Shown here: positions 32,034 through 45,917 of the stretch, piece after piece
Position numbering within the stretch: the stretch's first letter is position 1
How the letters are laid out: each line of letters begins with the position of its first letter
Source of the DNA: Prostheceraeus crozeri
Lineage: Eukaryota > Platyhelminthes > Polycladida > Euryleptidae
Assembly (NCBI GenBank): GCA_907163375.1
Contig: CAJQUW010008720.1
Coordinates: 186,001-250,000 of the forward strand
Length of the DNA stretch: 64,000 nt
Direction of reading: 5' to 3'
The notes under the pieces: generated by a model
Seen by the model: the letters and a program-made list of their open reading frames with translations, nothing else
The model's database searches: none
What the model was told of the DNA's origin: nothing
Program-made: the position numbers and the translations under genes

Positions 32034-35000
32034 GTAAATGAACGTACCTATAATTATAAGATTGCCCTCTACAATCGTAGAATTCATCATGAAACAAGCT
32101 AACTACAAGACAGAGCACTGATTTATCGCATTAATTGAAGATTCAGCGAGTAGATTATCAGTATGTATTCAATGACTGATTAATTTTTGCTTTAAGAAGA
32201 TTTGTCGGTAAGATTCTAAATAAGAAATTCTGTAGAAAATGATGTGCGAAAGTATAGGTAAATAAATGTGCCTCATAAATTCTTATATGAAGTTAACCAA
32301 CTGAAACATTTTTTTTGTTATGATGGAATTTAATATAGCATGTATAATTTTAGAACATCGTTTCACTTATCTTGTAACATTTTAGTTTTGTCTTAATGCC
32401 TTGGGATAATAATGCTGAATTCAATTTTTGCAATCTTGTTCGATAGGACAAAGTAATTACATGGACATGTAAACTGAAGAGAATGAGCACTTTCTGTCTC
32501 TTTTTTGGACAGATGTTTTTGAATGTTGTTGTTGACAGATTGCACTGCAAATGAAAAATATGTTGCAAAGTTTTTCTTGCTCAAGTAAAAATTATTGCTT
32601 CTATCAATTTGAAAAAACAGGTTTTAGGAAACAAAAAAGTGAGGAATATTTAATTTATGAAAATTTAGTCAAACTGAAAGGCGTGGCTAACTCGCTAGGG
32701 CGTATTTTCCATTGAGACATTTTCAACAAAAGACAATTGTCTGTTCTATGATTAATTACCTGTGGCAAACACAATCAAAACATTGATGATCATGCTTGTA
32801 GTTTACTATGGAAACAACACTAAAAACAATTAGTGTTTGTATGCGACTTCAGATGCAGTTGCCGTAGCAATTTAAGGCAAGGATTTTCGTCGTTGCATAT
32901 GCTATTTCTGATTTCGGTGTTTATTATGAAACTTTGTTAGCAAACTATTCTTTAAAGTTGTTTCAACCAGCTAATGTTGAGAGTTCGTGGGAATTTCGTG
33001 ATATTTGTGATGAATTTCATTATTTGTGAATGAAAATATTCATTATTACATTTACAGTTCAGTTGAATAATTCAACAATAGAGTTGACAATGTGCTCAAT
33101 AGAACTTATATTGCTGATATTTTAGCTTTAAACTGAAACTGAGGTCTTCGGTTCATTTTTATAACTCGGCTTTGCAACTGAAAAGCAAATAAGTGTATAC
33201 TGTGTAGCTACAGGCTATGATCGGCAATGATATCATTTTATTTTTCATGATGAAAATATAGTGAAATATGCGTAGGCCTACACCGTAAATAGATATAGTC
33301 ACATGAATTTTTCGATTTAGACTGCTACCATGCCACTTTTACTGCTTCTCACCAATGAAATTAAAATTAGATTGTATGCAGCATCGATATATTTCAAATA
33401 ATGGAAACCGAAGAAAGCAGTTTAGTCATACAAAGCTTCTTGTATGTATATCGAGACTTAGGTAGGGCCCATGGCCTTTACATTAAACATTGCAAATTTT
33501 AATTTAGGCTTTATACACTCGAATTACAAATACGCCTACAATATGCAATTGGTTAGGCCAACTGGTTGGTTAGGTGCGAAAAAGGCTAAAAATATTTAGA
33601 TTATCATTATTAATTTAGATATTAGCTTCTTAGCGCACCTGCAGTCCTGCATTGTCTGACAATCTGTGTGATAGACAGACTGACAGACAATAGTGTGCTG
33701 CTTTTCGCTACATGAATCAACCAGTGGCGAAGGACATGGTAGAACAGACGAAAGAGACTGCAAAAAAGAGAAAAAATTTGCTTCAATACAAAACGCGAAG
33801 AATCTATGATTGGAAAATGTAATGGAGCAAAAAGTTTTGGTGATATCATTTTTCCTCAGAATAAAATGACATCATCTTATCATTGCCGATCTTTGGCTAT
33901 AGATTTGACCGACCAAGAAGCTTATTATCCGTTTCACATTAAGTATAGACGTTTCAACTACAGAATGACACGACCGTTCGCAGCATTGACGCATCGCATT
34001 CATTGCTGACATTCTAACAGCAGAATTACCGAAATGAGGTGACATGTTCCCGTTTCAAATGCAAATTGCCGTATCAACAGCATAATGAAAACAAAATCTG
34101 GCGTAAATTCATCCTAATCAGTAGCGATCTACAGCTGCAGACATAAAACCTCCAAATCGAGTGCGACATTGCCGTTTCAAGTGAAATTATCGTGCCTAAA
34201 ATTTGAATATGCCATACCGATAAATTTTGGCTATACTTTATAGCTGACGAGATAGTAGATGAGCATCTCAGCTTCATGGTAAATCAGAAAAAAGGAGCGA
34301 AATCCGGATTTTACTCGAAATTAGCAGCCATGCAATGATACTGTTTCTATGAATGAAATATTGTCGTTTCGACATAAATGTCCGTCTAGATAAAGAGCAG
34401 TCAACTGCAGGCTTTGTTCTTGCTTTGTCCCAGATCATGAATTGACTACATAGGTTAATAGGTTATAATGTGACCTTTTTCTGTTGCAGAATACAAAGAA
34501 TTCAAATGTGAAAATTACAAATGATATATACAATCTTAATGCATTCTGTCCAAGCTTACAAAAACTTTGATGAGATCCTAATAATTCTGTCATAGGCTTC
34601 TTACTATTTACACAAAATTATGAGTTACGCAATTCATTTTAATTTTCAGTTTTTGTGAGTGGAATAAATCGAAGAGCTTAGATTTGCTTAGCTAAATGCA
34701 TCACTGAGGGAAAGAGCGTACATATAAGACAGAAATAACAACTATCAAGTGAGGGCTTCAATAAGTATCGTGAACAACATGAAGATGTCTGTCCTCCTGA
34801 TAGCGATCATGAAGTCTTGGTATTGTGACGGCCGTGCTATTTGCCGCATCTATGTGCATGTCATAGATAAGTTATTTAGCTATGTGCATGTACATTTCTT
34901 ATATCTTTGATTACAGTTGCACTGTTATGCTATGTTAAATTTATGATGCTGCTATGTAAGCAAGTCATAATATAGCAGATGAATAACGTAGAAGCTGTGT

Positions 35001-36059
35001 CGGCCTGCACGAAAGGAAAACTAAAAAAATCAGATGTTATTTTTAGTCCAAATCCAGTCAAAATCAAGTGGTATCGGCGAATCCTGATTTCCGTTGCCCT
35101 TTTCCTGCATTGCACTTCCTGACCATGACTTGAAAAAGTGCTGTCGTGATGGAAATGATTTTTACCCTCCCACTTCACCGCACACCCCCACACGCTAACT
35201 CAGTCTGACCTCCGCTCCTTCTCATTCATGGTGTACTTTTATTGTCTCCCCTTTCAGCTGGGATTGCTTGAAACTACTGTCTCTTCGGTTTTGATGTTGG
35301 CGTTCTGTTTTCATTTCATTTGTTTGATTCACCGTCTACAAATGTATGTCAAAGTCTTCAATTTCCTGCTATATTTGCGTTGCCAGTATCCATATCGACT
35401 TTGAAAGGCTAAGAAAATTGTCTCCATCATTCACTTTACCGTACTTCTGTCATCGATTGGAGTAGAAATTGTCGCAAAAATGATGCTTTGAGCTTGGTTA
35501 TCCTCGAAACATTGACTGTCAGTCTTTTGGGAATGCTTGAAGGCAGAGAGGCAGCGAAGTAACACGATAATGTTACTAACTCATCGGTGCTAATGTACAG
35601 ACCTCAACGTGCAAGACAAATGATAATTCGCATCCGAATTGGAGGATAAACATTCTTTGCCATGAACCGAGGAGAGGTCTGATCGCAATTCCTTACAGAT
35701 ATTGCCGATTGAAATATTCGGCTTTGAACCTTCACAAAAAAATGATATTTTTCGTTTCAAGATATTGTACTTCCTGTTTGAGCCAATCTTAATATCCCAG
35801 AATCGCTTTCAACGTAATTTAAAGTTCTTCGATGGAATTGCTAGTGTTGAAGAAAACAATTACGTAGATTCTTTTTTGTACCACTTCATTAAGTCGGAAA
35901 TAATTGTATTCATCTGCCTAAATAACTGCAAGCTTTCTCATCGCATAGGTATGAATCTGCTTTTCTTCTCATTCTTGTAATTCTGAGTAAGAGCACCGGA
36001 AGCACGGGGACAGCTGACAAATGCACCCATCGAAACAGCTGCCTTAGTATCACGGAAAC
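32034..36059. other. About 4 kb without a recognised gene
   Basis: AT-rich DNA. Around 33890-34380 the word cgtttca recurs loosely, perhaps a decayed short repeat. Near 34717-34800 a TATA-like catataag precedes an ATG followed by a hydrophobic MKMSVLLIAIM (see findings). No exon series could be built. Confidence 0.4.
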
Positions 36060-37240
36060 CGGCTGCCAATGGACGTGTTGTCAACATCAAAATCGGGAGA
36101 TCAGCTGCCAATGTTGGCCATTGACTGCATCAAAATCATGAGAGCAGCTGCCAATGTCGCGCATCGACTGCATCAAAATCATGAGAGCAGCTGCCAATGT
36201 TGGCCATTGACTGCATGAAAATCAGGAGATCAGCTGCCAATGTTGGCCATTGACTGCATCAAAATCATGAGAGCAGCTGCCAATGTTGGCCATCGACTGC
36301 ATCAAAATCATGAGAGCAGCTGCCAATGTTGGCCATCGACTGCATCAAAATCATGAGAGCAGCTGCCAATGTTGGCTATCGACTGCATCAAAATCATGAG
36401 AGCAGCTGCCAATGTTGGTCATTGACTGCATCAAATTCATGAGAGCAGCTGCCAATGTTGGCCATTGACCGCATCAAAATCATGAGAGCAGCTGCCCGAT
36501 GTTGGCCATCGACTGCATCAAAATCATGAGAGCAGCTGCCCGATGCTATCCATCGACCGCATCAAATTCATGGGAGCATCTGCCCGATGTTGCGCATCGA
36601 CTGCATCAAAATCATGAGAGCAGCTGCCAATGTTGGCCATTGACTGCATCAAAATCATGAGAGCAGCTGCCAATATTGGCCATTGACTGCATCAAAATCA
36701 TGAGAGCAACTGCCAATGTTGGCCATCGACTGCATCAAAATCATGAGAGCAGCTGCCAATGTTGGCTATCGACTGCATCAAAATCATGAGAGCAGCTGCC
36801 AATGTTGGCTATCGACTGCATCAAAATCATGAGAGCAGCTGCCAATGTTGGCTATCGACTGCATCAAAATCATGAGAGCAGCTGCCAATGTTGGTCATTG
36901 ACTGCATCAAAATCATGAGAGCAGCTGCCAATATTGGCCATTGACTGCATCAAAATCATGAGAGCAGCTGCCAATGTTGGCCATCGACTGCATCAAAATC
37001 ATGAGAGCAGCTGCCAATGTTGGCCATTGACTGCATCAAATTCATGAGAGCAGCTGCCAATGTTGGCCATTGACCGCATCAAAATCATGGGAGCATCTGC
37101 CCGATGTTGGCCATCGACTGCATCAAAATCAGGAGAGCAGCTGCCAATGTTGGCCATTGACCGCATCAAGATGATTGTGCAGAGCATCTGCCCGATGTTG
37201 GCCATCAACTGCATCAAAATCAGGAGAGCAGCTGTTGATG
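36060..37240. repeat. 43-bp minisatellite array, about 27 copies
   Basis: The unit runs gagagcagctgccaatgttg then gccattgactgcatcaaaat then cat. Repeat starts checked at 36601 and 36644 are 43 bp apart. Variants recur (cccgatg for ccaatg, gcgcatc, aaattcat), and a block near 36410-36480 reappears near 37020-37090, suggesting duplication of multi-unit blocks. Because 43 is not a multiple of three, the reading frames seen in it are artefacts. Confidence 0.9.
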
Positions 37241-37439
37241 TTGCGCAGCAGCCTCTATCAGTAATTTTGCGAATTAACGACCCTCGCGCTTTAACTGCAA
37301 CTCACGATGTAAAGCCATATATAATCTAAGAGTTATTTAAAGAGGTTAATTATTTTCAGGGGAATTTAGTTAAAAAATGAAGTGGGCGAAATCAGAGAAG
37401 AGGAATTAAATAACTTGGATGAAACCAAGTAAAGTTATA

Positions 37440-37765
37440 ATAATCAAATAATTCAATATACTCAGGCCATAAAAATCCGTATTCATTATCAAGAACAATT
37501 CAATGAGCAAGTGGAAAAAGACTTGTACAATGGTTAGGATATTCATTTTTTGGTATTTAATTATCGGCCTGATATAATATGACCACATGATGGGGTTGGT
37601 CCGTGGTCTTCTGATATATGGTCGATAATAATGATTCAATATCATAAAATTGGATTTCCTGACCATTACATATACACAAGTTCTTTTCCACTTGCTGATG
37701 GAATTGTTCTTGATAACGAATATGGATTATTTATAGTCGAAATGTATTGAATTATTTGATGAAAT
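37440..37765. repeat. Foldback with roughly 110-bp arms
   Basis: The left arm (about 37442-37560) and right arm (about 37640-37765) are inverted copies; for example tatcaagaacaattcaatga on the left answers ttgttcttgata on the right. The arms have diverged and the loop is about 80 bp. It may be a MITE. No clean target duplication was seen. Confidence 0.65.
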
Positions 37766-37837
37766 GCAGCAACTTTACCTAATTTTCCTAATTTTTTTGA
37801 TTAATTATTTTCATCTCATGTTTGAAAGTCATTATTA

Positions 37838-38525
37838 GACAGCGACAATTAAGGTGAATCACCTAAAATAATTTTTTTACCTTAATTCCGGATATTTTGT
37901 AAAAACACTTAAATCACACAAATATTGTCATTATGACAAAAATTTGCTATTTGCTGAACTCATCTACTTACATTGGAAAACATTGGCAAAAATCGTGGTA
38001 ACGAATTACTTTTATACTCGGAATAATGAAGAAATTGATGAGTGATTCTGGACAGTGCCAGATGTTTCTGGTCATAGTTTCTGGTTCTTTTATACAAATT
38101 TACAGAGTTTTTATAGAATTTATATTGCATTTGAAATGCGAGTAATTTTGATATTGTACAATTGAATTGTCAATACAGAATTTGAAACATTTATACTCAG
38201 TTGTTGATGTTTGATCCGTGCAGTTGTTATAGCTTGAAATAAAATCGTTCCGAATCGCGATTAAATCTAGGACGTACTTGTCATTTTCTTTTCTCTAATT
38301 CTTTTTTTAAATTTATACGTAGATTATTGTCGCAGTGTTTGTTTACAAATTAGATACCGACAAAAGCACAATTCATGAAAATAAACAAAAAGAACACCAC
38401 TGCTCTCACTGAATCTAGACAATATAATAGATTTTTGATTTGCCTAAATAGACAACCTAAATTTGTAAAATTATTCATCTAAAAAACCTAAAATGACAAA
38501 AATATTCACCTAAGATGTCGGTGTC
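37838..38525. mobile_element. TA-flanked non-autonomous element
   Basis: The ends gacagcgacaattaaggtga and gacaccgacatcttaggtga (the right one read in reverse complement) agree at about 18 of 22 positions. Both ends are flanked by TA (37836-37837 and 38526-38527). Size 688 bp, with no transposase. TA duplication points to Tc1/mariner-type mobility. Confidence 0.6.
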
Positions 38526-38527
38526 TA

Positions 38528-41500
38528 GTCATTATAAACTGCCAACGAGAAGTGATTGACCATGAGAGTGCTTCTTTGCCGAGTCACAATGCAAGGGATC
38601 GTAGTTAGAGATTGTGATTGTACTGTAAGATATAATATAGCCATCACAAATATGGCTGTCTTCCATAATTTCAACAGGAAAATTATATATCAAATAAGCC
38701 AGGGTGGCGAGTAGTCTAACACTTTTAAATTTTCTGATCGACCACGTGCGCGTAATTGTCAATGTCCATCAATGTTTACTTAACATTTGATAAAAATGTC
38801 TTGTTTTCAATTATCTGCCACGGATAATTTACTAAATGAATGAGTAGACCTCTTCACATTTCAAACAATGCAACATATTTGCTCGCCTATGCCACTGATA
38901 TTAGAATGAAACACATGCATAAAGGTGCACAATAAATGTATATACACCTTAGCGTGCAATCAAAATAGAATTAAAAGCCTTTTCAAGCTGCTTGCTCTGA
39001 AGGATGGACTCTAAGCTTTCCGTATTCGATGTGAAGGCATCATTTATCGAAACTTAAGGAAATGAAAGGAAATATAGGAAGGCCTAAAAGTCTTGCGATA
39101 TGACTCCCTATTTAATGCTTCGACCAAGGCCGCGCAGGCATGCCACCCTACAATAAATAGCCCTACCAAACAACTTTCTCACGATAAATCGGAGAGAGGT
39201 GTCGATTTAAAAGTACTGACTGAAAATCCTCACTCTGATGTATTTTCTCATTTACACCGCCGACCTGGGAATTGTGGTCAGATCGGGGCCAGTAGCCAAC
39301 TTTGAGCTCAGTGTCCACTGTCCAACTGCTGTTATCATTCCGTTATTTCCCGTGTGTCATTTCAATAAAGTTTTGATGCTACTTTCTGCGATACAGAATT
39401 GTGTATTTAAATTCCCATTTCTATGATTTGCCTTCTTCATCTTAACCGACGTGCATAGACGTGGGGAATATAGAAGCTAATTAATAATTGCAATTTATTG
39501 AGCTTTCTGCTCATCGCAACTTCCAATCAAGTAAATAAAATTGTCTGAACCAACGTCTTACTTCTTATTGAGTATCATAAAAACGTTATTTCTCTGTGGA
39601 AAAGAAGAAGACGAGCTAATTTGGGATGGTTGAAAACAGCACAACTCCTAGTGATTCGATGAGATAATGTAGTGATGTGTGTCAATCACACATGGCTAGT
39701 CAAGCAATTAAAACAACGACATATGCTTATTGCGTTCTCATTCGAAACTTTAATAATCGATCAGATCACCTAAGTGCATTTTAATGAAAGTTTCATGCAG
39801 TGCATGTTGCTTCATGTATCAAATGGGTGGATGAAGTCAATTAAAGATTCTGCATACATTTAACGTGATAATTACTTCTATTTTGTTCAACTTCCCTCTG
39901 CATTTCTGTTACTCACCAATTTAAGCAGTGCTGATCAGGAGGCTTACGGCTTTTTGGCTGGCGTTACATGTTGCAACACATCAGGAATACGGGTGACTTC
40001 CAATTAGACAACTTTAGGAATATGTGCAGTAACAGACCATCAAGGATCGAATTGACCTCCAACCACTAGAGCTTGAGGCTGAAGTGGGCGAGATAACATT
40101 GCCACTGGTGATCTCAATAGAATCGAGTTGTTTGGATTGATGAAGCGTCTATATGTCTCCGAGGTCGCAATGGCCGTTTGAGAGTTAGGATGAAGTCAGG
40201 TGATACAATTCCTGATCAATTGACATTGCCTGAATCAAGTAGGTAAACGAGTACTTATTTGTGCTGCGAAATGGATGAATGGCCGAACTGAACTCCATAT
40301 CCAAAGGGATGACATGAACTCCATTGGATATGTAAAAGTTTTGCAAATGCACATTTACTGAAGCGCGGTGGTAGTCGATTAATTCTTCCTGGAGATGATC
40401 TTTCTCGACTTGAAGTTTTGTGAAGGCCAGAGTGAGAGAGTTTAAATCAAGTAGTGATCAATCGCCTGATCGAAAGCGTGCCTTTCTGGAATCGATAAGT
40501 GATTGAACTTTCTGATGAGTTTGCGAAATATTCGTGACCACCAGTGAGCCTACCACTGTCCCTACAGAACCACTGAACAACAAAGAAATTTTCATTTCCA
40601 CTTTTCCATTATTCACCTGCCAAATTTATACCTGTATTTGACAAAATTCCATTAAAGTGAGACAAAATTTATGTGGTCCTCTTTTTATGATCATCACTGT
40701 ATATTTCAAGCATGTCTAACAAAGGTTGAAATTGCTTTATTTTGCAAAATTGTAATAATGCTTGGTGAAAAAAATGGAAACCTGGAAGCTGATAGTTTGC
40801 AGAAAAATGACAAATGCGCCACATTGTGAAACTTTAGCTTGACAGGAGAATGTGTCTTCGATGAAAGTTCGACTTCTTCAAATTTTAGTTAAACTTTTTT
40901 TTAACTGAAATTCAACTTCTTCAAATTGAAGTTGAAAACGTGTAGATGTCATGAGCAAATGCATTCCATAACGAACCATGCTGAGTTATTGTCGACGAAG
41001 GCTGCTAAGGAATTGTGTTCCCAAACCCCGAAATGTTAAAGCCGGTAATTAATAATAATAAGCACGATTGAAGAACAAGCTAAAAGATCTGAAGAAGGTA
41101 GAATAGTGCAGTTGAAGAGATCTGTTGACTGACACTGAAACTTCTATTGAAGAAAAAGAGAAGAGACGATCGTTGAAGCTAATAAGAAGTTGCAAGAACT
41201 CCCAAGAGAGTTGCCTGCAAATCAGGCAGCTGTACAAGGAGCTAGTTTACAAACTGTGATGGGGCTCTACAGGAAGCACACTCCTACGGATGAAATAGGG
41301 ATTATGAAGATGTGAGGAGGAATACTAATGAAGCAGCTCGGATGTGCGATGTGGGACTCAGAGTGGCAGCATGACGCAATCCACCTAGCACCAGCCTAAC
41401 AGCAACCCTGGACAATCCATGGAGGCCCTGATATGCTGCAAAGGATGCAGGCAAGCAGGGTCGTTCTGTTAGGCCGACAAGGCATAAATTGCACATATGG

Positions 41501-42927
41501 GACGGTCCCCATGACTTCTTTAGCCTGGGCTCGTTTGCCCGCGTGTCATGCAAGAGGGCATAGCACATGTGCAAACCAAGGTGATGTGATTACCCATGAC
41601 AATGAGTCAGCAAGTCAGTGCTAGTGCTTGCAATCCCGATTCTCGGAAGCTAATGTACGTCTGCCAATCGTGTTTACGAACGTAGATAAAGTTCGCTGCA
41701 AAATGATAGGTTCTTCATGATAATGACACGTGTTGCTGTCTTCTGTATGTATTAAAGCCTGTGCCCAGGCCATTTATCGATTTCGAGGAGATGATTAACA
41801 GCTCAATACATAAATTCACTGATATCCAGAATGTGCATTTTCATTAATTTCTGAGTACAGTAATCAATTCCGAACTCGATCCGGAGATGCCAGCTCCTGT
41901 CCGGTCGGGCAGCGGGACAGCGTATAAGGCTTATAAAATGTTAACCCGATCCTGTCCCGAAATGATTACATGGGATCAGCGTTCATGAATGCTTTGAGAA
42001 TACAACGAAACAATTGCGCATTAAATTGCGATTAATTTAATTGTTTCTGAACTGCGTGAACCCCTGAATGGCACCATTTCTGTGGTTGGTCAATTTTTCA
42101 ACTTAGCGAGAAAATGAGGGTTCGGAGGATTTTTCAAAACGTGCTGCAACAGTAAGAACACGAATGAATTAGATGTTAAAATGAGTTACATAAAGAACGA
42201 ACGACCGTAATCCTTTCTGCCCATTCTCTCGCACCGGAAATCAAAAGACAGATCATCTTGAATTTTCAATTATTTTCATTCTCTGAAAAATAGCACTTTT
42301 ATTTGATTAGTTCGGATGTTGACAGCCTGATCAATGTTGAAATTGGATCTCTAAGTTTCACCGAGAAATCTGTCATGATTTTATTACCCTTTCTGTTGAC
42401 CAGACATGACACCGTGTGACCGAACATGTTGTTGGCGAGGTTGTGCAACGTAATAGCTTTTATGCAATCTCTGATCATGTCTGCTGCGAAAAGACATACG
42501 ATGATTGTCCTCTGTGAATTGAAGTCCCGATCCTGTTTACTTGATATCTAATTGCGATCCTTCTCTCCTTCGTAAAGATTGCTTTGCTGTCAGTTTAACC
42601 ATGAAAACGGATAGATAGATTAATTAACGGAGGTCACTGATGTTTTATTTGTATGATCTATCAAATTGCCATGTAATTTACGCACTACAGAAATAGAAGG
42701 AAGTGAATATTTAATGATTGTCTGACTGAAGAATTTTCTGTATTATTGTCGGAATATTGTAGATTGAGAACTAGAGACGAAAAATTATTTGTTAAACGAC
42801 CGAACTAAGAAATGACAGGGGTAATAGATTACATGAAATATTTCCAGTGTGTTGTAAAGTAAATATGTTTGAAATTACAAATGCCTTTTCCTAAAAAAAC
42901 AATAATTTATATTAAATATCAACTAAG
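38528..42927. other. About 4.4 kb without a recognised gene
   Basis: Non-coding, with scattered short frames only. A somewhat more GC-rich patch at 41300-41640 gives a 90-codon minus-strand frame without motifs. No paired terminal repeats were identified by eye. Confidence 0.4.
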
Positions 42928-42929
42928 AG

Positions 42930-43090
42930 TGTGGTCTCAGTGGCACATTGGTTTAATGGTTGGGCTAGCGATCTTTTGGTACAGAGGTCGAGCCCCTAAA
43001 GTGTCATTGGAGTTGTCATCTGGAGTAAAAGTACCACAACGCTCCAGAAAAGTCAGACTATGTCAGCACCATCAAGCCACCAGTATTGGG
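42930..43090 (+). mobile_element. tRNA-derived SINE head
   Basis: A box A-like tggcacattgg (42941-42951) and a box B-like ggtcgagcccc (42986-42996) are spaced as in a tRNA gene, so RNA polymerase III could start here. The sequence does not fold into a full cloverleaf by eye and continues into unrelated sequence, which fits a SINE 5' end better than a functional tRNA. The 3' limit is uncertain. Confidence 0.45.
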
Positions 43091-43099
43091 GAGTTGTGA

Positions 43100-45917
43100 T
43101 TTTGAAGCTTCAGCAACATATGCACACCATGTGACGTATTTCGGACCTCATTAATCGTTATCATTTTTGAACCAGCGCAGTTGAAACTAGACAAATTCAG
43201 TTCCGGTTTCTGAAGCAGCAAGCAATAGCCACAACTCGAACAGCAATCTATTCTTGTATTTATGTGACAAATGGTGTTATAGGTCTCACGTTCCAATGAG
43301 CCTATCATTTCCAGCATTAAAGCTTGAAAATGTGATAAGTGCATGCACTTATTGCAGTGCGTCAGAACAACTGCCTTGTTGTTCTAGTTAGACACATGCT
43401 AAATACGGGAATGGCTAATGCAGGCCTATGTAGACATGCTAACTTTCTTTTGTTAATCGGAGATAGCATGAATGATGCAGTTAATGCATCAATCTAGCCA
43501 AGCATAATTCGCTACATGATTTGGATGTACCGACATGTGATGGTTTAAATCGGCTCACATTTAATCTAGCTGTACTTCTCCATTCGCATAAAAGAAGTTG
43601 TATGCATTCGACTTACAATTCCGTCATTGTGTCCAAAAAGAGCTTCTGTTTGATTGTCAACCAATCACCTTACACGTATATGTACTTATTTTTCACTTTT
43701 TCTTTTCGTTCATCTTTATCTATTTCGTATATATCTTGTACATTATCTTCTTCTAATATTTTTCTCTGCAATTTTCCAATTGCCATTGTTATCATGTTAC
43801 ATTATCTTACCTACCTGTCAGTATTCACATCAGTTGACTTTGCCTTTCTCTATGTTGTTTGCCATGTTTCTCACTCTTCGGCAACTTTCAAGTTGATTTG
43901 CATGCATGCATAATAACTGAACTGTCATTTGATCAGATAGATTGAGATTTCCTGATATCACATCCCATTTATTGTATGTATTTACGGGGGAACACTAATG
44001 TAATATCGCACTTTAGACGTGGGGCATTCTCGTCATTGTCAGATGAATGAATTGTGATCGTGATGATAGAGAACAGAGATTATAAACTATCACACGTACA
44101 CATATGTTTCTGTATAAATGAATTGGAAAAGAGACACACATAAGTCCTGAAACATTCCACCGAATATCGTATACTTACCATCGAAACTGCGGAGAAGCAA
44201 AGAAGAAAGACTGTCTTTCGTACCGCGTTTGGATTCCGTGGAGATACTAAGTAACACATGCATCACAAGTCACTCAGTGGTGATTTCTTGGAAGAAAACT
44301 GAAGCCGAGCAGCAGGTGCCGCTGCGCTAGACAGGACATGCTTTTAAACCAAGATCCTGTCTTGCCAGAATCACAATTTAAGTACTGTAAAATTCTGGTA
44401 TCGATTTATATCGTTTTTACCAGTTTTCGTCAAGCTTCATTTAAGCACCGCGGCTACAATTTTGCTTGCGTCTTTACGTCCTCAAATTAAAGGGAATCTT
44501 TGATCAATCGTGTATGAATAAATACCCAGGGACTTAGAATCGGAACAGAACCGACAGCAAGGGAGGCGAACCGGAACCAGAACTGAACGTGTCTAGTTGG
44601 AACTAAAGGATATGCTAGGCATGCCTTTCTCCACGAGACTACCCGACCACCTATTCAGAATGGGATTAGCGTAAAATACTCCTTTACTGGACTCCAAGAC
44701 GCCAAGGACAGTTGTTCAAATCTGCCCGCGACTGATGGTCTGATCAAAGCAGACCAAACATCTGCTGAGATTTAATGAATTAATCGAAGCCAAGCCATAG
44801 AAAGTAATATCAGTAGGAATGTGACATTGTATAGCTCATTTCTCATGCAAGCTTAATTGTAAAATAAAAATATAGACCTATGGCATTTCACTACTTTACA
44901 ATACCGCAGCTCGAAGAAGTCAGGGTTCCTCCTACTTAACTTCGCTCGATGACATGTAAATATTCACGTAGATTTTTCACGTGCATCAGTATTCGACTGG
45001 AAGGAAACTTGGGGAGGGGGAGAGCCAGGGATATCCTTCATTCTGTGACTGTTTGTCCTCAGTCTGTGAGGTGATTTTGTTGCGGGACTACAGTATCCGA
45101 TAATCAATGTCGCTCGATAGGGCTGAACATTTCTTTCACTTGTCCCTTTTATTCCCAAAGACGCTCAAGAATCATTCATAAAACTTCAGAGCTGGCTTGC
45201 GATTGTATGTAAATGGACAAAGTAGGTTCATTTGTCGTATATGCGACTATTCATGCATGTGTTGACTCACTCAACGGCATGTACATTGAATGCATGGTAC
45301 ACACATTAAATTATCAAAACTGCGCTTAGCATATTCTTATGTAATGAAAATGTGTATTAACAAGTTCACAAGTATTCACAATGTATAGACTGTCACAAAA
45401 CTTTATCAAACAAAACGTAATATGGTAACATTGTATTGCATTGGCAATTGACAATAAGATGATGCGTGTAATATTTATGTGTATAGTTAATGATGTATTA
45501 AAATTGAGCACAATTCAAACCAAAAACCGTTAACTTTGGTCGTTAGGCTGAGCTCGGCCAGTGCCACCAAGCATGGGTGACATTTTCCCGGAAATTTGTG
45601 GAAGTTTTGCATGACATTGACTGAGTCCTGAGATTCTTCCATTAATACAACAGTTCAGATGGGGATATAGGAGTTCCGAAATATATATTTGTATTAAATT
45701 ACAAAAATCAGGAATGCAAATGATGCTAATGCTAAATGAGCACATTGTTTTCAGTGTAGGCGAAAGATCACAGTCATGCTTCCTAACTTTTCAAACAAAT
45801 TTCACACTTTTGTCAACGTTTAAATGCATTTACTCAAATTTATCGAAAATCAAGAGAATGGAATAAATAATATATTGTGCGCTCTGTTTTGATGTCCATA
45901 AAAATAAGTGTCGATCA
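43100..45917. other. No gene recognised
   Basis: Non-coding AT-rich DNA. A hydrophobic plus-strand frame at 43521-43913 (130 codons) is T-rich and shows no motif; I regard it as chance. Confidence 0.4.

Noticed and set aside
36060-37240. CRISPR-like regularity of the repeat array
   Set aside because: The units are head-to-tail tandem repeats without unique spacers, in a eukaryotic context; this is a minisatellite.
36999-37329. Overlapping reading frames on both strands in the 43-bp array
   Set aside because: The 43-bp unit shifts frame with each copy, and the frames arise from repeat composition.
41302-41574. 90-codon minus-strand frame in a GC-richer patch
   Set aside because: No motif, no splice-like borders, no family resemblance.
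42930-43090. Functional tRNA gene
   Set aside because: Promoter boxes are present, but the cloverleaf is not convincing and the sequence runs on into other DNA; called a SINE head instead.
43521-43913. Hydrophobic 130-codon frame resembling a membrane protein
   Set aside because: T-rich DNA yields Phe/Leu/Ser-rich translations by chance; no supporting signals.
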